NCBI GenBank assembly: GCA_024695185.1
Contig: JAILIR010000055.1
Span: forward strand, 1 to 18,357
Reading direction: 5' to 3'
Length of the DNA stretch: 18,357 bases
From: a bacterium
Lineage (GTDB): Bacteria; Bacillota_I; Bacilli_A; Acholeplasmatales; JAEDCM01
In this document: one piece after another, positions 6,861 to 18,200 of the stretch
Layout of the letters: the number at the start of each line of letters is the position of its first letter
Numbering within the stretch: position 1 is the stretch's first letter
Position numbers and translations under genes: made by a program
Notes under the pieces: generated by a model
Told to the model about the DNA's origin: nothing
Databases searched by the model: none
The model's input: only the letters and a program-made list of their open reading frames with translations

Positions 6861-7871
6861 TTAAAAACAATAATTTCTAAGTATTATGTATGTTAAATAA
6901 GCTACATACAATATAACAAATATAATACCTGTTTTTCTACCTATACCATTTTTGCAGAATATAACAAGTAATGTTGTTAAAATGAAGGTTACTAACATTA
7001 TTATAATATCAATAATTACATCAGGATTTACATTATAATATGGTGATATTGTTGCAGCTGCACCTAATATAAATAATATATTGAATATTGATGAACCAAC
7101 TGCATTACCTACAGCAATTTCATTTTCCTTCTTCTTGGCTGCCATAATTGAAGTTACAAGTTCTGGTAAGCTTGTACCTACAGCAACAATAGTTAAACCT
7201 ACTAATATTTCATCAGCACCCATTTTGATTGCTAACTCTTTAGCACCAAATGTAACGAATTCTCCACCACAAGCAATCGCAATACCAGATACAACAATAA
7301 TTATTAAACACAACCATGTTTTCATCTTAGGCTTTTCTTCTTCAGTTTCTTCTTTTTTAGGTGTTGTAAGTATTGTTAAAACAATATAACCGATAAATAA
7401 AACTAATAGAATAATCGCTTCAAATCGCAATATATCATAATTTCCTGTTTTATTAAACCATATTGTAAACATTAATAGCAATAAACCAGTTCCAATTAGA
7501 ATTGGTAGGTCTCTTTTCTTTAGACCCTTATCTACAATAATAGGGGCAAACATACATGAACAACCTAGTACAACAAGTATATTAAATATATTTGAACCTA
7601 CTACATTACCAATAGATAATCCATTACTTCCTTTTATTGCGGAAGATATACTTACACTTGCTTCAGGTAAGCTTGTACCAATAGATACAACCGTTAAACC
7701 AATAACAAGGCTTGATACACCAAGTTTCTTTGCTAGTGTCGATGCACTACCTACAAAGAAATCTGCACCTTTAATTAAAAGTACCATTCCTCCAACAATG
7801 CATAATATACAAATCAGTATAAGCCAAAAACCAGATGTTTTTAAGAATATATCAAATAAGAAATCAAGCAT
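6861..7871 (-). CDS. CaCA-family calcium/sodium antiporter (YrbG-like)
   Basis: This is an integral membrane cation exchanger, probably Ca2+ against Na+ or H+. The 336-residue chain shows the two inverted alpha repeats of the superfamily: GTSLPE at 65-70 with GNVVGSNIFN at 88-97, and GTSLPE at 231-236 with GNAVGSSIFN at 254-263. The acidic residues of both GTSLPE motifs, which bind the cation, are intact. About ten hydrophobic helices are visible, split by a charged cytoplasmic loop at 169-183 (PKKEETEEEKPKMK). The start is fixed by GGAGGTGAT three bases before ATG. It stands alone between the enolase terminator and a long hairpin, with an extended -10 promoter. Family assignment is firm; the exact ion pair is not determined by sequence alone. 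Confidence 0.95.
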   Translation of the reverse strand: MLDFLFDIFLKTSGFWLILICILCIVGGMVLLIKGADFFVGSASTLAKKLGVSSLVIGLTVVSIGTSLPEASVSISSAIKGSNGLSIGNVVGSNIFNILVVLGCSCMFAPIIVDKGLKKRDLPILIGTGLLLLMFTIWFNKTGNYDILRFEAIILLVLFIGYIVLTILTTPKKEETEEEKPKMKTWLCLIIIVVSGIAIACGGEFVTFGAKELAIKMGADEILVGLTIVAVGTSLPELVTSIMAAKKKENEIAVGNAVGSSIFNILFILGAAATISPYYNVNPDVIIDIIIMLVTFILTTLLVIFCKNGIGRKTGIIFVILYVAYLTYIILRNYCF

Positions 7872-7907
7872 CTTATCACCTCCAAAAAGTAATTCATAAA
7901 CAAAATA

Positions 7908-7916
7908 ATTGTATCA
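7908..7916 (-). promoter_or_regulatory. Probable extended -10 promoter of the antiporter gene
   Basis: On the minus strand TGATACAAT (7916-7908) is an extended -10 element, about 37 bases before the ATG. The -35 region falls inside the enolase terminator and matches poorly (TTGGAC, 18-base spacer). Confidence 0.4.
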
Positions 7917-7926
7917 CATATACATT

Positions 7927-7954
7927 AAAAAGTCCAACATTTAATGTTGAACTT
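7927..7954 (-). terminator. Rho-independent terminator of gpmI-eno
   Basis: On the minus strand AAGTTCAACAT pairs with ATGTTGGACTT (eleven pairs including one G-T, three-base loop), followed by a T-run. It begins ten bases after the eno stop codon. Confidence 0.85.
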
Positions 7955-7964
7955 TAATTATGTA

Positions 7965-10782
<2,818 letters not shown>

Positions 10783-10803
10783 AATTTCTTACCTCCGAAG
10801 TAT

Positions 10804-10832
10804 ATTATACTAAATTGTTTTTACAATTTAAA
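10804..10832 (-). promoter_or_regulatory. Promoter of gpmI-eno
   Basis: On the minus strand TTTAAA (10832-10827) and a perfect TATAAT (10809-10804) are 17 bases apart, giving a start near 10797 just ahead of the GGAGG ribosome binding site. The -35 box matches the consensus at four of six positions. Confidence 0.6.
10811..10830. repeat. Perfect palindrome within the gpmI promoter (possible operator)
   Basis: TAAATTGT at 10811-10818 and ACAATTTA at 10823-10830 are perfect eight-base inverted repeats around TTTT. They fill the spacer between the gpmI -35 and -10 boxes, where a bound repressor would block polymerase. The spacing does not fit Rex (TTGT-N10-ACAA), and I recognise no regulator. 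In such AT-rich DNA the repeat may be chance. Confidence 0.4.
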
Positions 10833-10906
10833 GGATAATGATAATAAAATAACAGTGAAAGCATTTTACTTTTACAAATATAAATATTATGAACCTAATA
10901 ATTTTA

Positions 10907-10936
10907 TTACAAGAAATATGAATAAAATGATACAAT
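10907..10936 (+). promoter_or_regulatory. Probable promoter of the iron-dependent alcohol dehydrogenase
   Basis: TGATACAAT (10928-10936) is an extended -10 element. The -35 region is weak: TTACAA at 10907 with an 18-base spacer. The ribosome binding site AAAGGATGG follows at 10943 and the ATG at 10959. Confidence 0.45.
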
Positions 10937-10958
10937 ACGTTTAAAGGATGGTGTATAT

Positions 10959-12131
10959 ATGGATAATTTTATTTTTGCAAACCCTACTAAGATTGTATTT
11001 GGTAAAGATATGGAACTTGAAGTAGGTAAATTAATTAAAGAATATGGTGGAACTAATGTATTAATTCACTATGGTGGTGGTTCTGCAGTTAAATCAGGTT
11101 TAATAGATAGAGTTAAAGAATCTCTAGATTTAAATTTCATAAAGCATATAGAACTTGGAGGAGTTAAACCTAATCCAAGAGCAAGCTTAGTTTATGAAGG
11201 TATTAAACTATGTAAAGAAAACAAAATAGATTTTATACTAGCTGTAGGTGGAGGCTCAACTATAGATAGTGCTAAAGCTATAGGTATGGGCGTATGTTAT
11301 GATGGTGATTTTTGGGATATTTATAGTGGACATTATGAACCAGTTAAAACACTTAAGGTTGCTACAGTTTTAACTATTGCTGCAGCAGGCTCTGAATCAA
11401 GTGGTTCATCAGTTATCACAAATGAAGAATTTGGCTTAAAACGTGGATTTACTTCAGATTTAATTAGACCAGTTTTCTCTATTTTAAATCCACAACTTAC
11501 TACTACATTACCGCTATATCAAACTGCATGTGGAGCAACAGATATTATTGCTCATGTATTTGAAAGATACTTTACAAATACTAAGGAAGTTGAAACATCA
11601 GATAGATTATGTGAGGCTGTAATTTTAGCAATGATTAATAATATGCCTAAAGTTATGAAGGATCCTACAAATTATGAATATAGAGCAAACTTAATGTGGG
11701 CTGGAACTATTGCTCATAATGATTTAATCGGTATGGGACGTAGTCAAGACTGGAATAGTCATGGACTAGAACATGAACTTTCTGCTTTATATGATGTAGC
11801 TCATGGCGCAGGTTTGGCTGTTGTGATGCCACACTGGATGAAATACACTATTGATCATGATCCTATTCGTTTCCAACAAATGGCTACTCGAATATTCGGT
11901 GTTAAAAAGACAAGTGATCCAAAGGCTGATGGACTAAAAGGAATTAAAAAGTTCCAAGAATTCTTAGTTTCTATCGGTATGCCTCTAACATTTAAGGAAA
12001 TCGGTGCTAAAAAGAAAGATATTCCTTATATGGTAAAAACTTTAGGAGTATCAGGTAAAGTTAGAGATGGCTTTATGAAGTTAAATGAACAGGATTGTAC
12101 TAACATTTACACTCTTTGCTTAAAGAAATAA
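10959..12131 (+). CDS. Iron-containing (group III) alcohol dehydrogenase, butanol dehydrogenase-like
   Basis: A cytoplasmic NAD(P)H-dependent alcohol/aldehyde oxidoreductase of the BdhA/YugJ/FucO superfamily. The 390-residue chain has a Rossmann-like half with VGGGSTIDSAKAI at 96-108 binding the pyrophosphate, and an all-helical half with the metal ligands Asp195 and His199 (CGATDIIAHVFERYF), His268 (WNSHGLEHE) and His282 (YDVAHGAG). The 14-residue gap between the last two histidines is that of FucO. It starts at ATG after AAAGGATGG. It is a single-gene unit closed by a strong terminator and divergent from gpmI-eno, which fits a role in reoxidising NAD(P)H made in glycolysis; that link is inference. 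Substrate and cofactor preference cannot be read from the sequence. Confidence 0.95.
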   Translation: MDNFIFANPTKIVFGKDMELEVGKLIKEYGGTNVLIHYGGGSAVKSGLIDRVKESLDLNFIKHIELGGVKPNPRASLVYEGIKLCKENKIDFILAVGGGSTIDSAKAIGMGVCYDGDFWDIYSGHYEPVKTLKVATVLTIAAAGSESSGSSVITNEEFGLKRGFTSDLIRPVFSILNPQLTTTLPLYQTACGATDIIAHVFERYFTNTKEVETSDRLCEAVILAMINNMPKVMKDPTNYEYRANLMWAGTIAHNDLIGMGRSQDWNSHGLEHELSALYDVAHGAGLAVVMPHWMKYTIDHDPIRFQQMATRIFGVKKTSDPKADGLKGIKKFQEFLVSIGMPLTFKEIGAKKKDIPYMVKTLGVSGKVRDGFMKLNEQDCTNIYTLCLKK

Positions 12132-12135
12132 AATT

Positions 12136-12160
12136 AGCGTAGTTTATACTACGCTTTTTT
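12136..12160 (+). terminator. Rho-independent terminator of the alcohol dehydrogenase gene
   Basis: AGCGTAGT and ACTACGCT form a perfect eight-pair stem around TTAT, followed by TTTTTT. It begins five bases after the stop codon. Confidence 0.9.
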
Positions 12161-12170
12161 ATGTTATAAT
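12143..12170 (+). promoter_or_regulatory. Extended -10 promoter of rarA
   Basis: TGTTATAAT (12162-12170) is a perfect extended -10 element. TTTATA at 12143, 16 bases upstream, is a possible -35 within the preceding terminator. The start would fall near 12177, leaving a very short leader before the GGAGGTGAT ribosome binding site. Confidence 0.6.
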
Positions 12171-12190
12171 AATATTTGGAGGTGATTAAA

Positions 12191-13408
12191 ATGATGCCAC
12201 TAGCTTATAGAATTAGGCCAAAAGAATTTAAAGATATAATTGGTCAAGATCACTTAGTTGGATCTCATGGCGTAATAACAAAAATGTTAAGTCAAGAAAA
12301 GATATTTTCCATGATTTTATATGGTACTCCAGGATGCGGAAAAACTAGTATTGCTGAGATTATTGCCTCTTTTTATCCTATGAGTAGTTTCTCATTTAAC
12401 GCTTCTACTGATAATAAAGAAAAGCTTAAAGATATTGCTGATAGTACTAAGTATTATGATGATACTATTTGTATTATAGATGAGATTCATAGAATGAATA
12501 AAAACACTCAAGATTTCCTTCTTCCATATATGGAGTCTGGTAAGTTAATAATCATTGGATTAACTACAGAAAATCCATATAGATCTATTAACCCAGCCAT
12601 TAGATCAAGATGTCATATTTATAGAATGAATGAAATAACTCCAAATGATATCATCTCTTTATTGAATAAGACTATTGAAAAAGAAAATATGGTTAAAGTA
12701 CCATCTGATATAATCAAATATATTTCTATTGCTTCAGGTAATGATATTCGTACAGCACTTAATATGCTTGAAATAGTATCAATGTTAGATGATTCTGAAT
12801 TAAATTTAGAAAATGCTCAAAAAATAATAGGTAAAAAAGCCTTCTTAATTGATGAAGAAGGTGAAAATTATTATGATTGTGCTAGTGCCATGATTAAATC
12901 AATTAGAGGATCAGATCCTGATGCTGCTCTTCATTATATGGCTAGACTACTTCAAGTAGGTGATTTAGAGTTTATATGTAGAAGATTATTATGTAGTGCC
13001 TATGAAGATATAGGTTTAGGCAATCCTAATGTAGGGCCTAGAGTATATGCCGCATGTGAGGCAGCACTTCATCTAGGTATGCCTGAAGCTAGACTTCCAC
13101 TAGCTTATGCTGTAGTAGATTTAGCTACTTCTCCTAAAAGTAACTCTACATACCTAGCAATCGATGAAGCCCTAGCTGATTTAGATAATTTAACAAGTAT
13201 GAAAATACCACCACACATTTTAAATAAAGAACTAAAAAGTGGTAAATATGAATATAAATATCCTCATGATTACAAGAATGGTTATGTTAATCAACAATAC
13301 CTTCCTGATGAGCTAATTGGTAAAGTATATTACAATGCTAAAGATACAGGAAGTTATGAAAGAGCTATAAAAGAATTTATGAAAAAGCTAAAAGATGAAG
13401 CAAAATAA
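12191..13408 (+). CDS. rarA: Replication-associated recombination AAA+ ATPase RarA (MgsA)
   Basis: RarA is a clamp-loader-like AAA+ ATPase acting at stalled replication forks. In the 405-residue product Walker A is GTPGCGKT at 45-52, Walker B is IIDEIH at 95-100, sensor 1 is GLTTENP at 123-129, and the arginine finger region is AIRSRC at 136-141. The C-terminal tetramerisation part has the family signatures KSIRGSDPDAALHYMARLL and CSAYEDIGLGNP, and ends with the expected YKYPHDYKNGYVNQQYLP segment. The open frame extends five codons upstream to a TTG, but that extension is the GGAGGTGAT ribosome binding site itself; the ATG at 12191 has eight bases of spacing after GGAGG (a second ATG follows directly). 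It is transcribed alone, between the adh terminator and a terminator shared with the convergent operon. Confidence 0.97.
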   Translation: MMPLAYRIRPKEFKDIIGQDHLVGSHGVITKMLSQEKIFSMILYGTPGCGKTSIAEIIASFYPMSSFSFNASTDNKEKLKDIADSTKYYDDTICIIDEIHRMNKNTQDFLLPYMESGKLIIIGLTTENPYRSINPAIRSRCHIYRMNEITPNDIISLLNKTIEKENMVKVPSDIIKYISIASGNDIRTALNMLEIVSMLDDSELNLENAQKIIGKKAFLIDEEGENYYDCASAMIKSIRGSDPDAALHYMARLLQVGDLEFICRRLLCSAYEDIGLGNPNVGPRVYAACEAALHLGMPEARLPLAYAVVDLATSPKSNSTYLAIDEALADLDNLTSMKIPPHILNKELKSGKYEYKYPHDYKNGYVNQQYLPDELIGKVYYNAKDTGSYERAIKEFMKKLKDEAK

Positions 13409-13433
13409 AACGGCTAAAATTAGCCGTTTTTTT
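13407..13433 (+). terminator. Bidirectional terminator between rarA and the convergent mscS operon
   Basis: CGGCTAA and TTAGCCG pair perfectly around AA, extended by flanking AAAA/TTTT. On the plus strand it ends in seven T after the rarA stop. On the minus strand the A-tract upstream gives a T-rich tail, and the hairpin begins at the stop of the DUF4250 gene. It therefore serves both directions. Confidence 0.88.
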
Positions 13434-13611
13434 ATTTTGCGATAAATTTATTTAGTTCTTCGTTATAAATATAACCAATAGAGTCTAATCTAGTAACAAT
13501 ATCATCTTTAGATTCATCTAAATCGTCACACAAATCATCAAGATTTTTATAGAAATCTCTAAGCTTCATATTGATAAAGCTTAATAACATATTATTATCA
13601 GTAGGTAACAT
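13432..13611 (-). CDS. DUF4250 small protein
   Basis: The 59-residue product (MLPTDNNMLLSFINMKLRDF, then YKNLDDLCDDLD and IGYIYNEELNKFIAK) matches the pattern I know for DUF4250, small proteins of gut Bacillota with no assigned function: MLP at the start, LLSxxNxKLRD, LDDLCDDLD, and a closing IGYxYxxExNKF. It is soluble and acidic, probably helical. The open frame extends seven codons further upstream, but AGAGG five bases before the ATG at 13611 and the family's MLP start decide the choice. The ATG lies one base after the stop of the preceding gene, so translation is probably coupled. It is the last gene of the operon. The family match is from memory of the motif. Confidence 0.85.
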   Translation of the reverse strand: MLPTDNNMLLSFINMKLRDFYKNLDDLCDDLDESKDDIVTRLDSIGYIYNEELNKFIAK

Positions 13612-13612
13612 A

Positions 13613-13828
13613 TTAGCCTCTACTAAATGCATTAAGCATTAAGTAACATAATACTGTGCCAGCTCCACCAGCAATAGTTAATACTAAGCCAAATGTCTTT
13701 TGGTCGCCCTTAAGTAGGACAATTCCACACCATAAGATTCCAAAGAATAATATAGTTAGAAAGCATATAAATGTTAATTTAAAATTACTAGCCTTTGAAT
13801 GTGATTTTTCTAAGCTTGTCTTTGCCAT
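13613..13828 (-). CDS. Small two-helix membrane protein, unknown function
   Basis: A 71-residue protein with a basic, serine- and lysine-rich N-terminus (MAKTSLEKSHSKASNFK) and two hydrophobic helices at about 17-39 and 46-66, joined by the short loop KGDQKT. The second helix begins with a glycine-rich stretch (IAGGAG). I recognise no family. A strong GGAGG lies nine bases before the ATG and overlaps the stop region of the upstream DUF1294 gene. It is co-transcribed with mscS, DUF1294 and DUF4250 genes, which is the only hint of function. Confidence 0.8.
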   Translation of the reverse strand: MAKTSLEKSHSKASNFKLTFICFLTILFFGILWCGIVLLKGDQKTFGLVLTIAGGAGTVLCYLMLNAFSRG

Positions 13829-13840
13829 AATATATACCTC

Positions 13841-14140
13841 CTACTTAAATGCTATAAAGGCAATAAAGCCTAAAGCAGCTGCTTCTACTAAAATACCTAG
13901 ATAAATTGTAAAGCTAAAATAGCTTTTATCTGTTTTGTGATGGAATACTATTCTTCCTAAGAATCCACCAATAGCTCCACCTAGAGCACAGAAACCTAAA
14001 AGGATTTTTTCTTTAATTCTCTTTGGGCCTCCACCATTTTGAGCCATCTTCTTATCTTTTCCAAATAGGAAGAATGTAATTAAACTCATAAATACTAATA
14101 CACCACAATAAATTAATAGAATTAATAATTCATACTTCAT
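13841..14140 (-). CDS. DUF1294 membrane protein
   Basis: The 99-residue product has hydrophobic helices at about 4-26, 46-63 and 75-98. The central stretch RIKEKILLGFCALGGAIGG followed by FLGRIVFHHKTDKSYF carries the DUF1294 signature: Arg and Glu before a Gly-Gly-rich helix, then an R/M-x-x-x-x-HKT-x-K-x-x-F motif. The function of DUF1294 is unknown. The ATG lies two bases after the mscS stop and its AAGGAG ribosome binding site is inside the final mscS codons, so the two are translationally coupled. Confidence 0.85.
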   Translation of the reverse strand: MKYELLILLIYCGVLVFMSLITFFLFGKDKKMAQNGGGPKRIKEKILLGFCALGGAIGGFLGRIVFHHKTDKSYFSFTIYLGILVEAAALGFIAFIAFK

Positions 14141-14142
14141 AA

Positions 14143-15192
14143 CTATTCTCCTTCTTGAGCATCTAGTTCACTTGAAGCTTCTTTTTGGTCATTAACAAAT
14201 TCTTCAACCTTTGCTTTTTCAGATTCGCTTACTGTTTGAGTAAACTTAGATGGTTGGTTAACAACAACTTGTTGGAAAGATAAATCGAATCCGTTCTTAA
14301 CAAATAACATTCTATATTCTCTAAGTAAATCTCTTTGTACTTGGAATCTATCTACTTCTTTACATTGAGCAACTAATCTACATGCAACATTACTATCTTC
14401 ATATAGTGATACACCTTTGTAATATGGTCCATCGATAATTGCAGGAATCTTTCCTTTTATTGTATCTAAGTTTTCCATTAAAATCTTTTCAACTAATTCT
14501 TGTGGTACATCATATGGATATTCACAATCAATAATAGCAAGTGATAATTCTCTTGACATGTTAACTACTGATTTAATATCACTATTATTAACGATTTTAA
14601 TATTTCCAGCAGTATCTAATAATTTAGTAGATCTAATACCAATTTCAACTACTTCACCTCTAAAATCATCAATAGCAACGATTTCACCTACGTTATATTC
14701 ATTTTCAAATACAATGAACATACCAGCAATAATATCGGCAATTAGACTTTGTGCACCTAAACCTATAACTAAAGTTAAAATGCCAACACTTGCGATTAAT
14801 GCTGTTGTGTTTACTCCACAACCCTTTAAGAAGATTATGATTAAAGCTAAACCACAACCATATTTTACAAAACCATCAAGTAAAGTAATTACAGTTTTAG
14901 CTCTCTTACTTTTTTCCATATATCCTCTAAATATAATTCTTACAATTTTACAAATCGCAAATATGATTATAAACCATATAAAACAATTAATAAGTGTTGG
15001 AACATGAGTTTTTAGTGTTGCTGCTGTCTTATCAATGTTCCATACATTGTCTCTCATCCAGATAGTAAAATCACTATCTGGTAGGACACCTTCTAATATA
15101 ATGCATGTAATAAATGCTATTAATAGTATTGAACCTATTATAATTTGTATTGCGGTCCAAATCTTTTGACCTTTTGTTCTTTCTTTTTTCAT
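14143..15192 (-). CDS. MscS-family small-conductance mechanosensitive channel
   Basis: MscS channels open when membrane tension rises, releasing solutes during hypo-osmotic shock. The 349-residue protein has helices at about 12-34, 65-87 and 107-123, then the Gly/Ala-rich pore helix at 128-163 (ASVGILTLVIGLGAQSLIAD, IIAGMFIVFE). The beta domain follows (YNVGEIVAIDDFRGEVVEIG, then IRSTKLLDTAGNIKIVNNSDI) and a C-terminal alpha/beta domain up to about 315, with an acidic tail. It is longer than E. coli MscS (286), mostly through the N-terminal helix and tail. It starts at ATG eight bases after AGGAGG, which overlaps the stop of the upstream surface protein gene. It is the second gene of a five-gene operon rich in membrane proteins. 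Confidence 0.94.
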   Translation of the reverse strand: MKKERTKGQKIWTAIQIIIGSILLIAFITCIILEGVLPDSDFTIWMRDNVWNIDKTAATLKTHVPTLINCFIWFIIIFAICKIVRIIFRGYMEKSKRAKTVITLLDGFVKYGCGLALIIIFLKGCGVNTTALIASVGILTLVIGLGAQSLIADIIAGMFIVFENEYNVGEIVAIDDFRGEVVEIGIRSTKLLDTAGNIKIVNNSDIKSVVNMSRELSLAIIDCEYPYDVPQELVEKILMENLDTIKGKIPAIIDGPYYKGVSLYEDSNVACRLVAQCKEVDRFQVQRDLLREYRMLFVKNGFDLSFQQVVVNQPSKFTQTVSESEKAKVEEFVNDQKEASSELDAQEGE

Positions 15193-15204
15193 TAATTTAT
15201 CCTC

Positions 15205-18200
15205 CTAAACGCCTGTTATTAATATCGAATACTCTTTATATAAACTACCGCTATAAATATCTTTTATTTGATTGTAATTATCTTCTGTTAATGTATAATT
15301 ATACATTATTTTTGCACCTTGGTTTTCAGCTTGTTCAACGTATGTTGGATCAATATTAAATCTGTAAACATCACCATCTGCTGTGCTAGAAGATAGGTAA
15401 TCACTTAATTTTACAGTAATTGGGCTCAATTCATCACCATCAAATGTTCCTGTGAAAGTAATTGTTTGATCTTTATCATAATTCATTCCAGCTGGAATTG
15501 TTAATGATATGATATATTGTCCAAGATTTTCATCATACATATTATAGCCAACTAATTGACCATTTGGATGTAATGATCCAATATTGCTTTCAACTAATTG
15601 GAATTCACAAACCTTAGCACTAATTTCTTGCACAGTTTGATCATATTCATTAGTTACAAAGTAAACTACATCATATCTAATATTATAAGTCGCATCTCCG
15701 CTAACATAAGGAACATGCTCAAATACAGCAATTGATTGATCCTTTGTTATACCTTTAACACTTCCATAATCTACATAACCATCTTCGTAGTTAAATACTT
15801 GCAAGTAACAATCTACACTATATTCTCTAGTTCCATATGCTAAACCATACTCATCATAATATAGACCTGTTAAACAATAAATATTAACTGTTCCATCATC
15901 ATTATAAGTCATAACTGTATGGTAATTTCCATCATCTTTATTTAATGAAACTTCACCACCACTTATTTCAGTTGATATATAATTGCTAACCCAACGGCTA
16001 TCACTAGTTAATTCATAGCCATTTTCTTCAAATGCCACAATCTTTACATCTTGTCCTGAAGCTATATCAGTGAAATTATATGTATATAAACCATTTACAC
16101 TAGTAAGCCTCTCATATTCAGCATCACCATTTTCATGGTAGCCTGCTACATACCCACCACTTGGTAAATATGCATATGCTGTAATTGTACCACTAATCAA
16201 ATCATCAACTACGCTATATTTTATTGTAGAAAAGGCAACGCTATAATGTATATCACCCATTGAGAATGGTTCTTCAATTATTAATCTTCTTACGCTACTA
16301 TTCTCATTAAACATACCTTCATAAGGAAGATCACAAGTTATTCTTAATTCCATCATATCAGTAGGTAATTCAGCATCAAATACTAAAAGTAAATCTGAAG
16401 ATAAAACTTCAACGTTAGCCTTTGTTTCAACAATTACTGGATCTGCATTATAAGATTTATAGAAGTATAATTTTAGATCTCCTTCTTTATATTGTAATTG
16501 TCCAGCATAACTTGATTCCATGTTTACATCAAATGGAATGAAATACTTTCCATCTCCTCTAATACTAAATTGAGTACTAGAAATGTCAAACTGTTGAGCA
16601 AAGTCAATTGTCCAATCAGTATGATCTCTTACTTCCATTTCTTTAGTTACAATTCCATTTTCTTCATCATAATAATTCATTAATGAAGTATATTTGAAAC
16701 CGTAATAGATTGGGTAATATTCATCACTACCTTGATCTAATTCTCTTGTTGGTAAATTTTTAAATGTAGGTAATCCAGTACCTATGTAAGTATCAATTAA
16801 TTCAAATTCACCTTGAGATTGATCATCATAAATTGCCCTAAATAACTCTACTTTATAATAACAATCATCATTTCCGTAATTATCAAAATCAGTTAATAAT
16901 GTTAAATCAAGTGTTTCATTTCCAGCATCATCATAATTCCAATTAGCTATCATTTGCTCATAATTACCATAAACATCATCATAATATGCACCAAAATATC
17001 CGTTATAGAATTCTTGTTTTGCCTTCTCTTTTACTACTACAAATGATTTATCAGCTTTATAATAACCAATCTTATAACTATAACCAACTGTATCTTGTTT
17101 TACAAGTTGTTTAATGTTAAATAGACCTTCAGTTATATCAATTTCTTTTTCAATTAATGTTTCAACATCATTTTCGTTATATAAAGAAATCTTTGCGTAT
17201 AAGTTTTCTTTCTTAACGTTAATTTTCTTTATATCTTTAATTAAGTTATAATCACCACTAAATTCTATGTAGTTAGAATCTGATTTTTCATAGATTGGAT
17301 AAACTATTTGTTTTTCAGTAGTAGCAATTAATTCATCATTATCAGTATCGTCAGAATCACCTCGTTTATATAATTCTATTTTTAATAAACCAGGATATAC
17401 TTCACTAACTGTGCCCTTATGAACCTTTTTATTATATTCATAAGTGAATTTATCAGGTTCTTCTCTCATATAATCTTCTACATATAGTGAATTGAATATA
17501 TCCCATTCTTCATCACCATATCCATCTACAAATTCTTTAATAACTATATAAGAATCTCCAATAGTATTAAAGTCATCTACCATTGTTGTATCGTATTTGA
17601 TACCACAAGTTAAATCATCATTATAAATAATTTCAATATTTGAATATCCTACAACTTCTTCAGAGTTTAGTGTATAAAATGTTTTTGATACATAAGGTAT
17701 TTCACCAAGTAATTCATTATAGCCAACTAAACTTAATGAATATTCAAGTCCAGGTTTTAAATTATAAACATATTCATCATTTATACCATTATTACAATCA
17801 AGTTTAATTTCTTGTTGTCCATTTCTAATTACAATATCATAGTCTCTATCTAAATCAAGGTTATTAATTTCTAGATTATAGTGCACAAATGATGAACCAG
17901 AATCTAGGGTATTAACCTTCATAGTCGGTTGAACCTTGTTTGTCGCATTAAATGCTACGATAGCTGCAGCACCACCAACAACTACTGTTGCTGTACCTGT
18001 TACAACAGTTCCTGCACTTTCAACTATGGAAGCATTAGCCACAGGATTCATTGTATTAGTTACTTGCTTTATATCATCTAAGCTTGACTTTGTTTCCATA
18101 CTTCCTTTTTCACCAGGGTCGTATGCATAATTATCGTCATCGTCAATTGCACAATCAAAGGCATTTTCTCTTATATCGAAATACTCTCCAGGTAATTCAT

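Noticed and set aside
10811..10830. Reading the gpmI palindrome as a Rex (NADH-sensing) site.
   Set aside because: Rex sites have TTGT and ACAA separated by ten bases; here the gap is four.
14558..15007. Plus-strand 149-residue open frame inside mscS, with hydrophobic stretches.
   Set aside because: It is antisense to a well-recognised MscS gene and lacks a ribosome binding site; its hydrophobic character mirrors the transmembrane codons on the other strand.
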